Assembly (NCBI GenBank): GCA_029204225.1
Contig: CM055102.1
Span: 26,390,922 to 26,454,921 of the forward strand
Reading direction: 5' to 3'
Source of the DNA: Diphasiastrum complanatum
Taxonomy: Eukaryota > Streptophyta > Lycopodiopsida > Lycopodiales > Lycopodiaceae
DNA length: 64,000 nt
Shown here: in pieces, positions 23,093 through 33,960 of the stretch
Numbering within the stretch: the first letter of the stretch is position 1
Layout of the letters: every line of letters begins with the position of its first letter
Translations under genes and position numbers: made by a program
Notes under the pieces: model-generated
Databases searched by the model: none
What the model was told of the DNA's origin: nothing
What the model saw: the letters and a program-made list of their open reading frames with translations, nothing else

Positions 23093-24726
23093 CCTATGAT
23101 GAAAAAGGAAAGCAAGTGGTGGACAACTCTAACTTTGCTTTTCTTACCTCTTTTGATGAACCAACTTGTGTAGGTGAAGCAATTCAAAAGAAGGAATGGA
23201 TCCAAGCCATGGATCATGAGCATCAAGCACTCATCAAAAGCAACACATGGAGGTTGGTAAAGCTTCCAAAGGACAAGAAGGCAATTGGTTGTAAGTGGAT
23301 CTTCAAGATCAAGACAAATCAAGATGGATCAATCAACAAGTACAAGGCAAGGTTGGTGGCAAAGGGGTATGCTCAAGAATATGGTATTGACTATGATGAG
23401 ACCTTTGCACCCGTGGCAAAGATGGTAACTATTCGAATCCTAATCTCTCTTGCAACTCTTTATGATTGAGATATGTGGCAAATGGATGTTACTAATGCCT
23501 TCTTGAATGGTGATCTTGAAGAAGATATTTACATGGAGCAACCCGAGGGCTATGTTTCACATGATGAGCCTAATCATGTGTGCTATCTCCAAAAGAGTTT
23601 GTATGGGCTAAAGCAAGCACCAAGGAGTTGGTATGCTAAGCTCAATTCCTTCTTACTTTCTCAAAACTTTGTTATGAGTGAGTATGATCATTCTCTCTAC
23701 TTTAGATTGAATGAAAATGATATCACTTTACTTTTGATCTATGTTGATGACATTATCTTAAGTGGTGGTAACAATCTAGATATAGATGAAATCAAGATGG
23801 CACTCAAAAGAGAGTTTGAAATTCAAGATCTTGGTAAACTTCATTATATCTTAGGAATAGAGATTATTAGAACTTCTAAATCTACATTCATATGTCAAGA
23901 AAAGTATGTTAACTCTATTCTAAAAAGGTTTCATATGGAAGATTGTAAAGTTGTTTCTACTCCTATGGAATCAAATGTAAAGCTAACTACAAGAAGTAAT
24001 GAAAGATCCTTCAAGGACATTACTCTCTATAGAAAGCTAATAGGATCTCTTATATGGTTAACCATCACAAGACCTGATCTAAGCTTTGGGGTTGGTAAAC
24101 TAAGTCAATTTATGCAAGATCCTAGTGAGGCTCATTGGAAGCTAGGAAAGAGAGTACTTAGATACATCTCGGGATCTAGAGATTTTGGCATCTTGTATGG
24201 AGGTACTACACCTAACCTTTGTGGATTTTCAGATTCAGATTTTGCAGGTGATCAAATGGATAGGAAGTCAACAAGTGCCTTTGCAATCTATCTTGGAGAT
24301 GGAGTGGTCTCATGGCTATCAAAGAAGCAACCAACTATCTCTCTATCTTCCACCGAAGCCGAGTACAAGGCATTAACAACATGCACCAAGGAGATTCTTT
24401 GGATCAAGAGGATGTTATTGGATCTTCACTTGCTGGAACCAGAGAAGACTCCAATCATACTTTGTGATAACCTTTCAGCCCAAAGCTTGGCAAGCAATCC
24501 TGTTTTTCATGCAAGGAGCAAGCACATTGAGATTGCTCACCATTTTGTGAGAGATCAAGTCATTGCCAAAGAGGTGGAGCTTCAACATGTCTCTTCAAAG
24601 GAGTGTGTGGCTGATATCTTCACCAAACCATTGGGAAAGGACCTATATTTAATGCATAGATCTAATCTTGGAATGTGCTCAAAGACTATGTTGAAACTAG
24701 CATCCAATGTTGAAGAGGGAGTGTGA
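23023..24726 (+). pseudogene. Copia reverse transcriptase-RNase H ORF with nonsense codon, element 2
   Basis: Same frame as 4007-5710 of element 1. TGG for Trp118 (in LYDWDM, numbering as in element 1) has become TGA at 23467-23469, six residues before the first catalytic Asp of RT. The frame is open on both sides: 23116-23469 and 23473-24726. The YVDD box and the RNase H residues are intact. The copy cannot make full RT without readthrough, though a near-identical source could supply proteins in trans. Confidence 0.93.
24712..24721 (+). other. Polypurine tract of element 2
   Basis: GAAGAGGGAG directly before the 3' LTR. Confidence 0.85.
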
Positions 24727-25376
24727 AAATTGTCAACATTTCCTAGCTAGTTTGAGGCCTAAATTGGCTAAAATTGTAAATAGTTTTGGTTCTGGAGTTT
24801 TGCACGTGTGAACCAGGCCACAATGTTTTTATTTACTGTATTTTTTCAGTATGATGAAGTGTCAAACTTCATACCCTTCAAAATGAGACCATTTTGATGT
24901 ATTTTGGTCATATAAGCCATTTTTAGCTATTTTTCCTATATAGGGAATATCTAGGGTCAAGTACCTTCTAGAGAGAGGAGAGAGAGTCATCTTCCTCATC
25001 CATAAATAGTAGGGAAGTCGTGGAAAACAGGTTGGAGAAACCTTTTGTATGCTTCATTGAGATCAATAGATCATTGTCATTGTTTCTTCCTCCATTGAGA
25101 GCATTGTTGTGTGTATTGTCTTCAAGCTATTGTGTATGATCTTAGGTGCTTTCCAAAAGTGGTAGGCTGATGTATTATGGACTGTATAATGCTATTTTGG
25201 GCCGCACTTGATGTTTATGGAAGTTTCCATTTGTGATAAATGCTTTTTGATCAAGTTCTTTGCATTCTAGGTAGCATAGAATGTGTTGCCAATTCCTAGC
25301 TTATGTAGTTTGGAGTGCAAGCATTCAAGCCAATGATCTTGGAGTTTAGATCCACTTAGGATCTGTATTTTTCACA
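24722..25376 (+). repeat. 3' LTR of element 2
   Basis: 655 bp; no difference from the 5' LTR was found at the positions that separate the two LTRs of element 1. Confidence 0.96.
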
Positions 25377-25381
25377 ATCTA
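25377..25381 (+). repeat. Target-site duplication of element 2, right
   Basis: ATCTA, identical to 18942-18946. Confidence 0.95.
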
Positions 25382-26090
25382 TTTTCATGCGTTAAACTAT
25401 TTTAAAGACCACCGTCTTTTTGAGGGCACCTTCGGCTTCTTGTGAAAAATGCGAAGAGAGAGAAAAATCCCAAAGGTCATCCAAAATAAACGAGGAACGT
25501 TCCAACGACATCCTCGTCTGCGTCAACAATGCTGAATTATTGACCATAAATATTGTGTACAGTTGTCACAAAAGCCATATACTTCCAAGTACAATGGTTT
25601 TTCTAATTAGGTGACAAGCATTCAATTTAATTAATACACAGATGAAGTCTATAAATCTATCATCCAAGCATAGATTACGTGTTGCTCCGTCCATGAGACG
25701 CATTATTTGAACCTCCCAATTATGCCATCAATTTTGGTTGTGATTGCTATTTGTATTGTGCTTCAGTGTAACATAGCAACAACTTGCTTTTATCTGTGTA
25801 CAAAATAGATAAATGCATGTTGTGATTGAATGCACTTTTATTGTTGTTTGATCGCGCTTGTTTATTCACTCTGATCAGAACACGGATGTCTACGACTCCT
25901 CAATTTTTAATCAGACGATGGCTGTCTTTGACGCCTGAGAAACTCGCGATATCACACTGTTGTTCCATTTATTTCAGAACTATACTTCACATTGAATCTA
26001 ATTTCAGTAGTACCACACACAAACCATCTCTAATCTCTTCGGTGGACTGTACTCTTATCTTAGAGTATAAATTAATTTTTTAAGATCTTT
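25382..26090. other. Non-coding flank
   Basis: AT-rich with no gene. 25415-25478 resembles the sequence just left of element 2. The short ORFs at 25420 and 25826 have no recognisable features. Confidence 0.45.
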
Positions 26091-26835
26091 TTGGGCAATT
26101 AGAACACTGAAAGCTTCATCCAGGAACTGCCTTAGCCAGATTATCTCATTTGCCATCTTCGCTACTGCAATGTACTCTGCTTCGCAGGATGACTGAGCTA
26201 CAATGGTCTGTTTCTTGCTGACCCAGAGAACTACTGCTCCTGATGCGATAGTGCATCCTCCTGAGATGCTTTTACAATCGTCCTTGAGGGATGCCTAGCT
26301 AGCATTGCCATAGGAAAGTATCCTGAAACCTGCATAACGACAATAACATAAGCCATAATCCCTCGTTGATTGAAGATATTGCAAAATGCGTTTTGCAATC
26401 TTCCAATGTGTCGAGCCTAGATTTGTGCAGAATTGGCTCATCCTGAATACTGTATAAGCAATATCAGGGTGTGTGTTGTCTACAAGTTACATCAATGATC
26501 CTATCAGCTTCTTGTAAGGTGTGAGCTGCATCTATTCTCTCTCTTCCTCAGTATTTGGACATTCATCACTTGTCAGCACCATCCCTACGAGCATTGGAGT
26601 ATTCGCTCCTTTGCAGTTCAGCATCCCAAAGTCCTCTAGGATCTTCTGGGTGTATCTGGACTAGTGAAGGTATAACTTACCTCCCTCATAGTCCCTTTCA
26701 ATTTGTAAGCCTAGGTAGCACCTGGCTTCTCCCAGATCCATGATCTCGAAATGTTTCGAGATGTCAGTCTTCACTTCAGCAATTAGTTGCTCACTCCTAC
26801 AAACTATCAGAGTGTCGTCCACATATATGGCCACA
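26091..26835 (-). pseudogene. Copia RT C-terminus and RNase H, minus strand
   Basis: Reading from 26835 downward gives YVDDTLIVCRSEQLIAEVKT, then DLGEARCYLGLQIERDYEG, ILEDFGMLNCKGANTPMLVG and RNase H text ISGGCTIASGAVVLWVSKKQ, AQSSCEAEYIAVAKMANEI. Several stops interrupt it. It is nearer to the decayed family at 11561-12340 than to elements 1 and 2. The start is cut at the YVDD box, where another Copia fragment abuts. Confidence 0.85.
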
Positions 26836-26849
26836 ATGCTTCAATATTA

Positions 26850-27760
26850 GTTTGATTTTTCGTGCGGAGATATCGGCTAACACATCACCTTTATTATGAT
26901 CTTTTACAATGTGCTCCATTAGTGTGTCAATGCCCTTACAATTTTCCATATGAAATTTTTTCAACATAGCAAGAGCATATCTAGATTGACAAATAAAAGC
27001 ATAATGATCATGAAAGTCAATCTCCGAGCCTAATATGTAATGGATCTCTCCTAGATCTTGCATCTTAAACTCTTTTCCAAGTGCTATTTTGGTCTCTTCA
27101 ACCAATTTGATACAACTTCCACAAAGGATAATGTCATCTACATAAATGAGAAGAATAACAATATCACTAACAACAAACTTGATTTACATGGAAGAATCAT
27201 AGTCACTAAGAGTGAATCCTACTGAGATAAGAAAAGAGTTGAGTCTCTCATACCAAGATCTTGGTGCTTGCTTGAGTCCATAAAGACTATGCCTTCAATA
27301 TTGCATTCTTGGTCATTTGCTGTATAGATAGTCTTCTTAGCTCCTCGATAAGGCATAATAGATTTGAAGGACTCCTGGAGCTACACATATGTGAAGATGC
27401 TCCACTATCAATATACTAAGATCCATCCTTCTTGAAAGGTGTAGATAAAAAACTAGAGACCGTAAGAGATCCCTCTCCATCACTTGCAATAGAGTCTTCT
27501 TTCTCATTTGACAGGTTGGCTTGCTTGAATTGATTCTTCTTCTTGAGGCAATTCGTAGCATAGTGGCCCATCTTGCCACAAAAGAAACATTTGATATTCT
27601 TCTTCTTCTTCTTTGAGGTAGAAGCATGAGAGGTGTCATCCTCCTCTCCATCTTGGTCTTTATCTTTTGCTTTGTCCTTGGAGAAGTGTTGGTGTTGCTT
27701 TTTGCTCCTCCCTTTGTGCTTGGCAAAAAGAGCTTTTCCATCATGTAGTGGGTTTCTTTC
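26850..27760 (-). pseudogene. Copia fragment with internal deletion, minus strand
   Basis: From 27760 downward there is a lysine-rich Gag end, a CCHC knuckle (IKCFFCGKMGHYATNCLKKK) and protease text with SGASSHMCSS, then a jump into RT: YGLKQAPRSWYERLNSFLIS, a YVDDIILCG box, and KEFKMQDLGEIHYILGSEI to about 26850. The protease end, the whole integrase and the RT N-terminus are absent, so a deletion of about 1.8 kb joined codons near 27300. Several stops are present. Related to the family of elements 1 and 2. Confidence 0.82.
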
Positions 27761-28502
27761 CTTGCCTAACCTGAATCCAAGATCTAGTCAATCTAGCATC
27801 AAAGAGACGAAGTTAGTTGTCACGCGTAGGTTCGTTCCCATGAGAGTGATAGTATAGTTCGGATTTCAACATGAATGGAGGATCTACACTAGCATCCATT
27901 AACACTAAGCATTAACACTACATCCATTAACCCTACTTCCATTAACCCTAAATCCACAACAATGATAGAAACTTACTCTTCTCTCTTTCCTTTTCTCTCT
28001 CACAAAAAGCATAAGAAATAACAATCCCAATAATGATCAAACCCAACAATTAGCAAATACAAAGTTAACATGAGAAATGGAGGAAAAGAGAGGAAGAGCA
28101 AGGACATTCATCAATCCATTTCTAAAGAGAATCAATCCGCTTTTATTGAAATGAGAAAATGAACATCAGGAGCAACTCGAGTTGGTCCCTTTTTATAGTA
28201 GAGAGGAGGACCCTGGCCTCTGAATCCTATTGGTCTAGTCTTTCCTCTCTTTTTATTCAAATTTAAAAAAGTGTGGGAACCATCAAAATTGGAGGGAAAC
28301 CCAACTTTATTCACTAACTTGACATTTAGGCCCTGCGACATTAAAAGTCCCGCAAAAAAGCCTAAAGTCCTTTATTAACTTTTAACTAATCAATCAAATA
28401 ACTATGTGATTATCGAGTTGGACTTACACATGTAGGGTGCCAAATCCCTCTCACTTATTAACTAGGGTTAGGGTTGCCTTGGGATCCGCAAACCCTCCAA
28501 CA
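27760..28502 (-). repeat. LTR of the coiled-coil LTR element, 3' side
   Basis: On the minus strand it begins TGTTGGAGGGTTTGCGG at 28502 and runs toward ACGCGTGACAACTAACTTCG near 27815; the exact end is uncertain. It carries a TATA-like stretch (minus strand CTATAAAAAGGG, near 28190) and a CAATAAAAG polyadenylation-like site near 28145. Shared blocks match 16956-17435 and 40385-40772. Confidence 0.78.
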
Positions 28503-28520
28503 GTATCCCCCACCAAAACT
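28503..28520 (-). other. Polypurine-like tract before the LTR
   Basis: Minus strand TTTTGGTGGGGGATAC, directly before TGTTGGAGGG. Equivalent positions in the other copies read TTTGGTGAGAGATAC (40370s) and TTTGGTGCAGGACAC (16940s), so the tract is a conserved family feature. Confidence 0.7.
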
Positions 28521-28552
28521 AGTGGCGGTCCCACGACACCTGCAATATGCAG

Positions 28553-30790
28553 TTATTGGGGACTTTTATTGGCTTCGCGCTGAATCTTAATTAAATGATA
28601 TTGCACCTTCTCCATGAAGTTGAGACGGGCAGTATTGGAATCCAAATTGTGTGGCAGGATACAACGGTGGGCTCCGACAATCCATTTGGAAGCTGTCCAT
28701 GAGGTGAAGCAGGATTCCCAAGAGCCTCCCATCATAGCCACACGAAAATAGAGATGAGCAATCGGCAGCTGATCTTTGATTTGCTCTGAGGCCATCGGCT
28801 TATTTGGATCAAATGCCAGAGGAGAAAGGCAATCGTCCCATTTGGTTGCCACTGACACCAATAGAGTTAGATCTTTAGCAAACATTGTCGATTGTCGCAC
28901 CGTTGGATCTGGAGAGTGGACATACTCTCTCTGATATGCTTGTAAAGCATGGTGAAAGTCCACTAAAATGGTCCAGCTGTAAGGCTGATGGATGATTGGC
29001 CAATTGGGCGTATGGATGGTGATTTTGTCCATAGCCAACCCCAAATCTTTCCATTTATTTCTTCGCGGCATTGGCATGTAATAGGGATCTACCCGCAACT
29101 GGCAAGGGCTGGCGACGTAACTCCTAATGGATTCCGGAGTTTTCTCAAAAACCGTGATTCTCCATGTCGGCTGCTCTCCCAGTGCAGATATTTTGTCCAA
29201 CTCTTTGCCAGTCTTGATCTCGGAGGTCTTAAATTTCAAAACCCATCCACCACGCGAGGACTCATACGGACGTTGCTTTAAGAAGGTCTGGATCTGGTCC
29301 TCGACGCTGATGGGCCTTCTGAATAGAGGTCTTGTCCTTGATGAGAATGGACCCGCTTGTACTGTCGGTATGGTTGGAGATTGATCTGCTATATCTAGAG
29401 CTCCCCCCTGGTCCATGCTCGAATCAATCCCTGTATCCATTGATACAGCTTCTTGGCGCGAAGGGGAGAATTGCGGCATGACCGGGATGGGGATTTGTGG
29501 TCCGGCTTCCAACACTTGAGCGGTTGCTTTCTCATAGGCGGTGATGGTCTCTTTTGCCTTTGCCAACTCGATTGAAGCTGCTCCTTTGAACCTATTAAAT
29601 GGCCTTGGAATCCCTGAAGGGCCACTTTGTATGTCTCTACTTTTTTGAATAAATATGCAATCTCCGTCGATGTGACCGGATGATCGGGTATTTGCGTTTC
29701 TAGATAGGCATCACGCTCAAGGGTGGTCTCATCCAATTCATCTTGAAGCCGTGTGCGATCTTGTTCGGCCATCTATAATTGTCCCTTCAGCAGTTGCACC
29801 TGTTGCTTGGCATCTTGCATTGCCTTATCTACCTGATCCTGTGCGGTTGTCAGGGCGTTTTGCAGGGAGCTGATGTAATTTTCCAAGCGATCCGCTTTTT
29901 GCTGGGCCAACTTCTTTTTGCTTTCAGCCTTATCTTCAACTCTCGATTATATGAGGTTGCCAACCATCAGAAAATTATTCAATAGTTGGGCAACTGCGTG
30001 GATGGAAGACTCAATGATGGCTTCGTTTTCTTTCCAAAAACCGAAGTCATGCTTAGCAAAGGGTCATAGGTCTCGCTCATTTACCTGTGGAAGTAGCATC
30101 AGAATCCCATAGAGGGATTTCAACAATGCTAGATATCTTGCTGGTTCCAAGAGCTATCCCACGGTCCAAAGGAAAATGCATTAGCAATGAAAATTTACAA
30201 GAAAATGTAAAAAAACCAGTAAAAATTTCAAGAGAACATGTGAAAAAACTGATGTAGAGAGGTAAGTGCGTTTGCAAAACCTTCTGATTACAATGTGCAA
30301 AAACGTATGACAAATCTGCAGGTTGATAGGCTTGGCTCTAAATATAGCCACTTGTGATAAATGATCAGTATATGTAGGCTTCTTAATTGTTTGTATGGTC
30401 CAGTGCAGATCGTTGGTGAGGTCAATAAATGGCTTGATGTCTTGTTTGACGTGCTTGTGATTGGGTGAGGCCTGTGTACCAGATGATATTCCTATAGCTG
30501 CAAGTGCGGCCTCAGTGACGCGCACTTTGTGTGTGGCTCCCTGGAAAGTGATATAGAATTTGGATTTCTCTTCCTTCCATGTATTGAAGGCAAGAGTGAT
30601 GAAATCCATATTGATGCGACCCGAAAAGGCTCTCTCATGAATACCCATTGCAGTGAGCAGAGACTCCGCAAGGGTCATCCACTGAGTGACCATGCTTGTC
30701 TTAGGAAGAATCATGATGTCCGTTGTAGATGGGACATCACGGTGGATAGTATAGCACGGAGACTGGGAAGTATCGTAGAAGACATGATGA
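28553..30790 (-). pseudogene. Long coiled-coil ORF of an unidentified LTR-element family
   Basis: The best-preserved copy. From about 30790 to 30230 it encodes an N-terminal region (WMTLAESLLTAMGIHERAF, FYITFQGATHKVRVTEAALA). A possible intron or frameshifted part follows to about 30080. From 30060 to 29400 there is a charged, heptad-like region (KKKLAQQKADRLENYISSLQ, RTRLQDELDETTLERDAYLE) with two stops, which I read as a coiled coil. After a frameshift, an open 337-codon stretch (29566-28553) holds the repeat-conserved C-terminus: YYMPMPRRNKWKDLG, FAKDLTLL, WDDCLSPLAFDPNKPM, HRCILPHNLD. No protease, integrase or RT motif is visible. It sits just upstream of a PPT and LTR, so the element looks non-autonomous. 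I do not recognise the protein family. Confidence 0.65.
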
Positions 30791-31660
30791 TCAGAAAGGA
30801 ATTATAAATGCGTGAAAGTGTATAAGAAGGCAATGCAGAAAATTTGGAAGGCTTTGGTCGCAAGAAAAATTCGCAAGAGCTTTGCTAGCACAAGTGAGGA
30901 ATGAATCAAATTTAGCCAATTTATAGGTGAATTTGGTGGGTCCATTATATTGAATAGTAGTTTGGCTGACCAGTTCTGAACAAAAATTTGCAGCCATGTG
31001 CAGTACTGTAAAAATAGACTATATAAATCTCGGCGAAGGTTTCTAGGGATCTGAACTTATCAGGCGAATGTTTTCCAGGGCTGGCGAAGGATGAACCTTT
31101 GCCCAGGAGGGTCCTTCGCCCAAGTACTGTCATAAATGCATTTTTTCACAATCTGAACCTATGGACAACCTAATTTTGACATTTTAAGATCATCTAGCAG
31201 GTCGGCGAAGGTTCATAATGAGGTTATGATGCTCGGCAAAGCTTCCCAAAATGGCATATCACTGAACATTCGCCTGTCTCAAAATTTGGATTTTCTCTTG
31301 TCAGGAACCTTCGCCCACCTCAATTTAGATAAATTAAGGGTGGATGTACAGTTTGAGAGCTCAACAAAGGTTTCTGATACTGTATTGGCCAAATCTGTCC
31401 AAATCAGTGATTTTCTAAGTCATTGTCCATAAAAAACATTATGCTTCCTTTTTCTTATGTTGATGACTTCCTGACTTTTGCTCATCAGTCTTTTCTTATT
31501 TTTTTGTTTTTTTTTGTTTGTTTTTATTTATTTATTTATTTTTAACTGTCTTTTTCCAAAAAACTCAGCAAATTAAATAATGAAAACAAAAAATTGAAAA
31601 ACAAATAAAACTAAAAAATATATTGAGATCAGGCTTGCTGAACTGGTGGAGCATGATGTT
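30791..31660. other. Non-coding, leader-like region with GGCGAAGG octamers
   Basis: No ORF of note. The octamer GGCGAAGG occurs at 31032, 31083 and 31204 and its complement at 31113 and 31308, all within 290 bp, with near matches between. 31490-31620 is very AT-rich. It lies upstream of the minus-strand coiled-coil ORF and may be its leader. Confidence 0.5.
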
Positions 31661-31665
31661 AAAAC

Positions 31666-32112
31666 TTGCGTAATCGACTGTCATTTACCGGAGTATCAAA
31701 TCGTTTTCCATCCAGGTGCTCAAGAATTACCAGATCTCCTTCTAAATTAGTTTCTAGATCTCTTGCCAAATCTCATTCTAGATCTCTTTCTTCTAAATCA
31801 GTTTCTAAATCTCCTTCTAAATCAGTTTCTAAATCTCCACCTAGCCCTGAAGGTGTAGAATTAGATTTATTTTTGAATGTGCAAATCAATACTTTTTTTT
31901 CGGATGATAGATTGAGTCATGTATATTTATCTCTTCCTTCCCCTCCTTCATTATCTTTTGTAGAATCTGATAAATACGATCAATATGATCAATTACTTTT
32001 GTTTGTGTCATTTGGATTGTCTATTATTGTCTTGGCCAATGTGTATGGGACCAAAACGATGGTGAAGCAAAGGGAGACCAAAATAGCAAGAGAAGCAAAA
32101 AGAATCATGTAG
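31666..32112 (+). CDS. Hypothetical serine-rich protein with one membrane segment
   Basis: 148 codons, not recognised. The N-terminal 65 residues are rich in Ser, Lys and Arg with SKSVSKSP-type repeats, encoded by near-identical 24-bp DNA repeats around 31790-31845. A hydrophobic stretch LLLFVSFGLSIIVLANVYG at about residues 109-127 could span a membrane, and a basic tail follows. The start at 31666 is the first ATG in frame. No promoter or homologous copy is seen in the window. It could be a chance ORF in repeat DNA. Confidence 0.25.
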   Translation: MRNRLSFTGVSNRFPSRCSRITRSPSKLVSRSLAKSHSRSLSSKSVSKSPSKSVSKSPPSPEGVELDLFLNVQINTFFSDDRLSHVYLSLPSPPSLSFVESDKYDQYDQLLLFVSFGLSIIVLANVYGTKTMVKQRETKIAREAKRIM

Positions 32113-32451
32113 ATAACAAATTTGATGCCAACAAATTTTGTACAAATAAAATACAATCCCATTTGCATACATGAATTCAAATTTGACATTTACATTATGG
32201 TTTGAACATTTGTTTTGAGAAAATACAGACGCCATAAAATGAACTACCTCACATAGAATATTTCTACATGTGAATTGCTCAAGAATAGTAGGAAAACCTA
32301 TTGAGCACCGAGTTCACTACAGTTCACGTACATATATAAATCCTATTTGTGTCTTGAAACAGTCATAAGTTCATGAGACATCTTCTTCACCTTGAGATCT
32401 AGAATTAAATTCCACTTGTATGTTTGAAGGGGCATTCAAGACTTAAAAATA

Positions 32452-32829
32452 CTAAATTGGACTACCATCTAAGAGATTAGCTATCTTATTAATCCAAGCC
32501 AGAGATGATTTTGCTTGAGAGAAGTCAAGAGCTATGCACTTGCTTGGTAAGCTCAGGCAGAGGCTTTTAAGAGTTTGGGAGATGTTTGAGAAACGTGGCA
32601 TGTAGCATCTCAACATAGTGATATATCTTGTCAATGTCCCAATAATCAGCATTAAAATATTGGTGGCAAAACGGTCACCTTTTGATGGAGTGGGATGGAA
32701 ATTTAGACTATTCGCCATGCGAGGTGGGTTCATGTGAGAATCATGTGAACTATAGAACACCTTGTTTTTTGGCCAAATGAACACATTTCTATAATCAATC
32801 ACAATCAAATGGCCCAATGAAGAGTCCAC
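32452..32829 (-). CDS. Hypothetical ORF, possibly the last exon of a decayed gene
   Basis: 125 codons starting MDSSLGHLIVIDYRNVFIWP and ending INKIANLLDGSPI. The residue mix is protein-like. The minus-strand ORF just upstream (32829-33110, VVQKDFVAHYFFRGHKVVKW and so on) could be its continuation in another frame, through an intron or a one-base indel near 32830. No known family recognised. Low confidence that it is expressed. Confidence 0.25.
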   Translation of the reverse strand: MDSSLGHLIVIDYRNVFIWPKNKVFYSSHDSHMNPPRMANSLNFHPTPSKGDRFATNILMLIIGTLTRYITMLRCYMPRFSNISQTLKSLCLSLPSKCIALDFSQAKSSLAWINKIANLLDGSPI

Positions 32830-33066
32830 TAAGTGATATTACAAATTAAATGTTGACTCAATGCTTGCCTGAATCTATGAAACAAGTAATCTACCATCTT
32901 GAAATGGAGGACCTCCCACTTGACGACCTTGTGCCCTCTGAAAAAATAATGAGCAACAAAGTCCTTTTGGACTACATTGGCTACTTGTGAAATCAACACA
33001 ATCAGTGTAGTCTTCAAAAGAGAAAATGATATGTAATTGCCATAGCAATTAAAGTAGAAAAGTAGT

Positions 33067-33960
33067 ATTACATGTGAAACAAGAAAACCATATGAACACA
33101 TTGTTGGCAAGGTCTATTCTATTCTGCCAAAAATCCATGATTTCCATAACATCTGAAGTAAGAGATTGGTATTACACGTTAAATAAGGAAACCATATGAA
33201 TATGTTCAAGGCAAGTTCTTGCCTATTCAGCCAAAATCCTAGAGGCTATACATGGCAGGATGCGGTAGAACACAAATATTCAAATGCTTGCATGCCATTC
33301 CACATGCATAATGGATTGTCCATTCTGCATTCAAAATGGGCAAAATGGACAAAATGGACAAAATTTTGCAGAATAGGCACTAGGCCCAGCCCATTCGGTT
33401 GAGTAAGGGCTGCTGAGGGAGGAATTGGCATTCCATAATACATGAAAATCCACACTCTTGCCAAATCTACCCTTAAAGAGAAATAAGGTCCACAAAGATA
33501 ATCAAGCATTGCAAACTTACTTATTCATAGATTTCATGGCTGTAGCACGATTTGAGCGGTCGATTTGTGGTTGATTTGCTAATACGTACAGTTGTGAGAA
33601 AAAAAGATACCATATAATCTACATACAAATGCCTCAGTAAGCAACAGATGCCAAATGTTGTCCTCCAATAAGTGGCATGCTGGTAGTGGAGGATTCATTT
33701 CCTTTCCTCTCCTTGAGGTCTATAGTTGGATGCTAGTGAGCCACACAATGAGGATGTACATACAAGAGAAAATTTCCAAAACAAACAGATGTCAAATGTC
33801 GAATGTTGAGGCTCAATTGACAAGCTCCATTTAAAGAACCAAGAAGCAAGTGAAAAAAAAAACATAAGCAAGGATCTTTGTTCAAGGCCACACCATGTAC
33901 TCCAGTCTGCATGGTTGCAAATTGGTTTTTGTAATGCAATGAAGTCAAAGTTGACTATCA
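33067..33960. repeat. About 0.9-kb dispersed repeat, copy 1
   Basis: Matches 44851-45757 in the same orientation with scattered substitutions and small indels, from ACAAGAAAACCATATGAACAC to AAGTTGACTATCA. Both copies carry the same minus-strand ORF with ALQKPICNHADWSTWCGLEQ, more likely shared repeat text than a gene. Confidence 0.85.

Larger units (their letters stand above)
18947..25376 (+). mobile_element. Ty1/copia LTR retrotransposon, element 2 (complete, 6430 bp)
   Basis: A full-length copy of the same family as element 1, with the same layout offset by 19016 bp. Both 655-bp LTRs look identical by eye and a perfect ATCTA duplication flanks them, so insertion was recent. It shares the integrase/RT frameshift with element 1 and has one extra nonsense codon in RT. 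Other differences seen from element 1 are few: Ser622 to Asn in integrase, Cys267 to Ser and Val325 to Gly in RT/RNase H, and a few leader bases. Confidence 0.96.
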
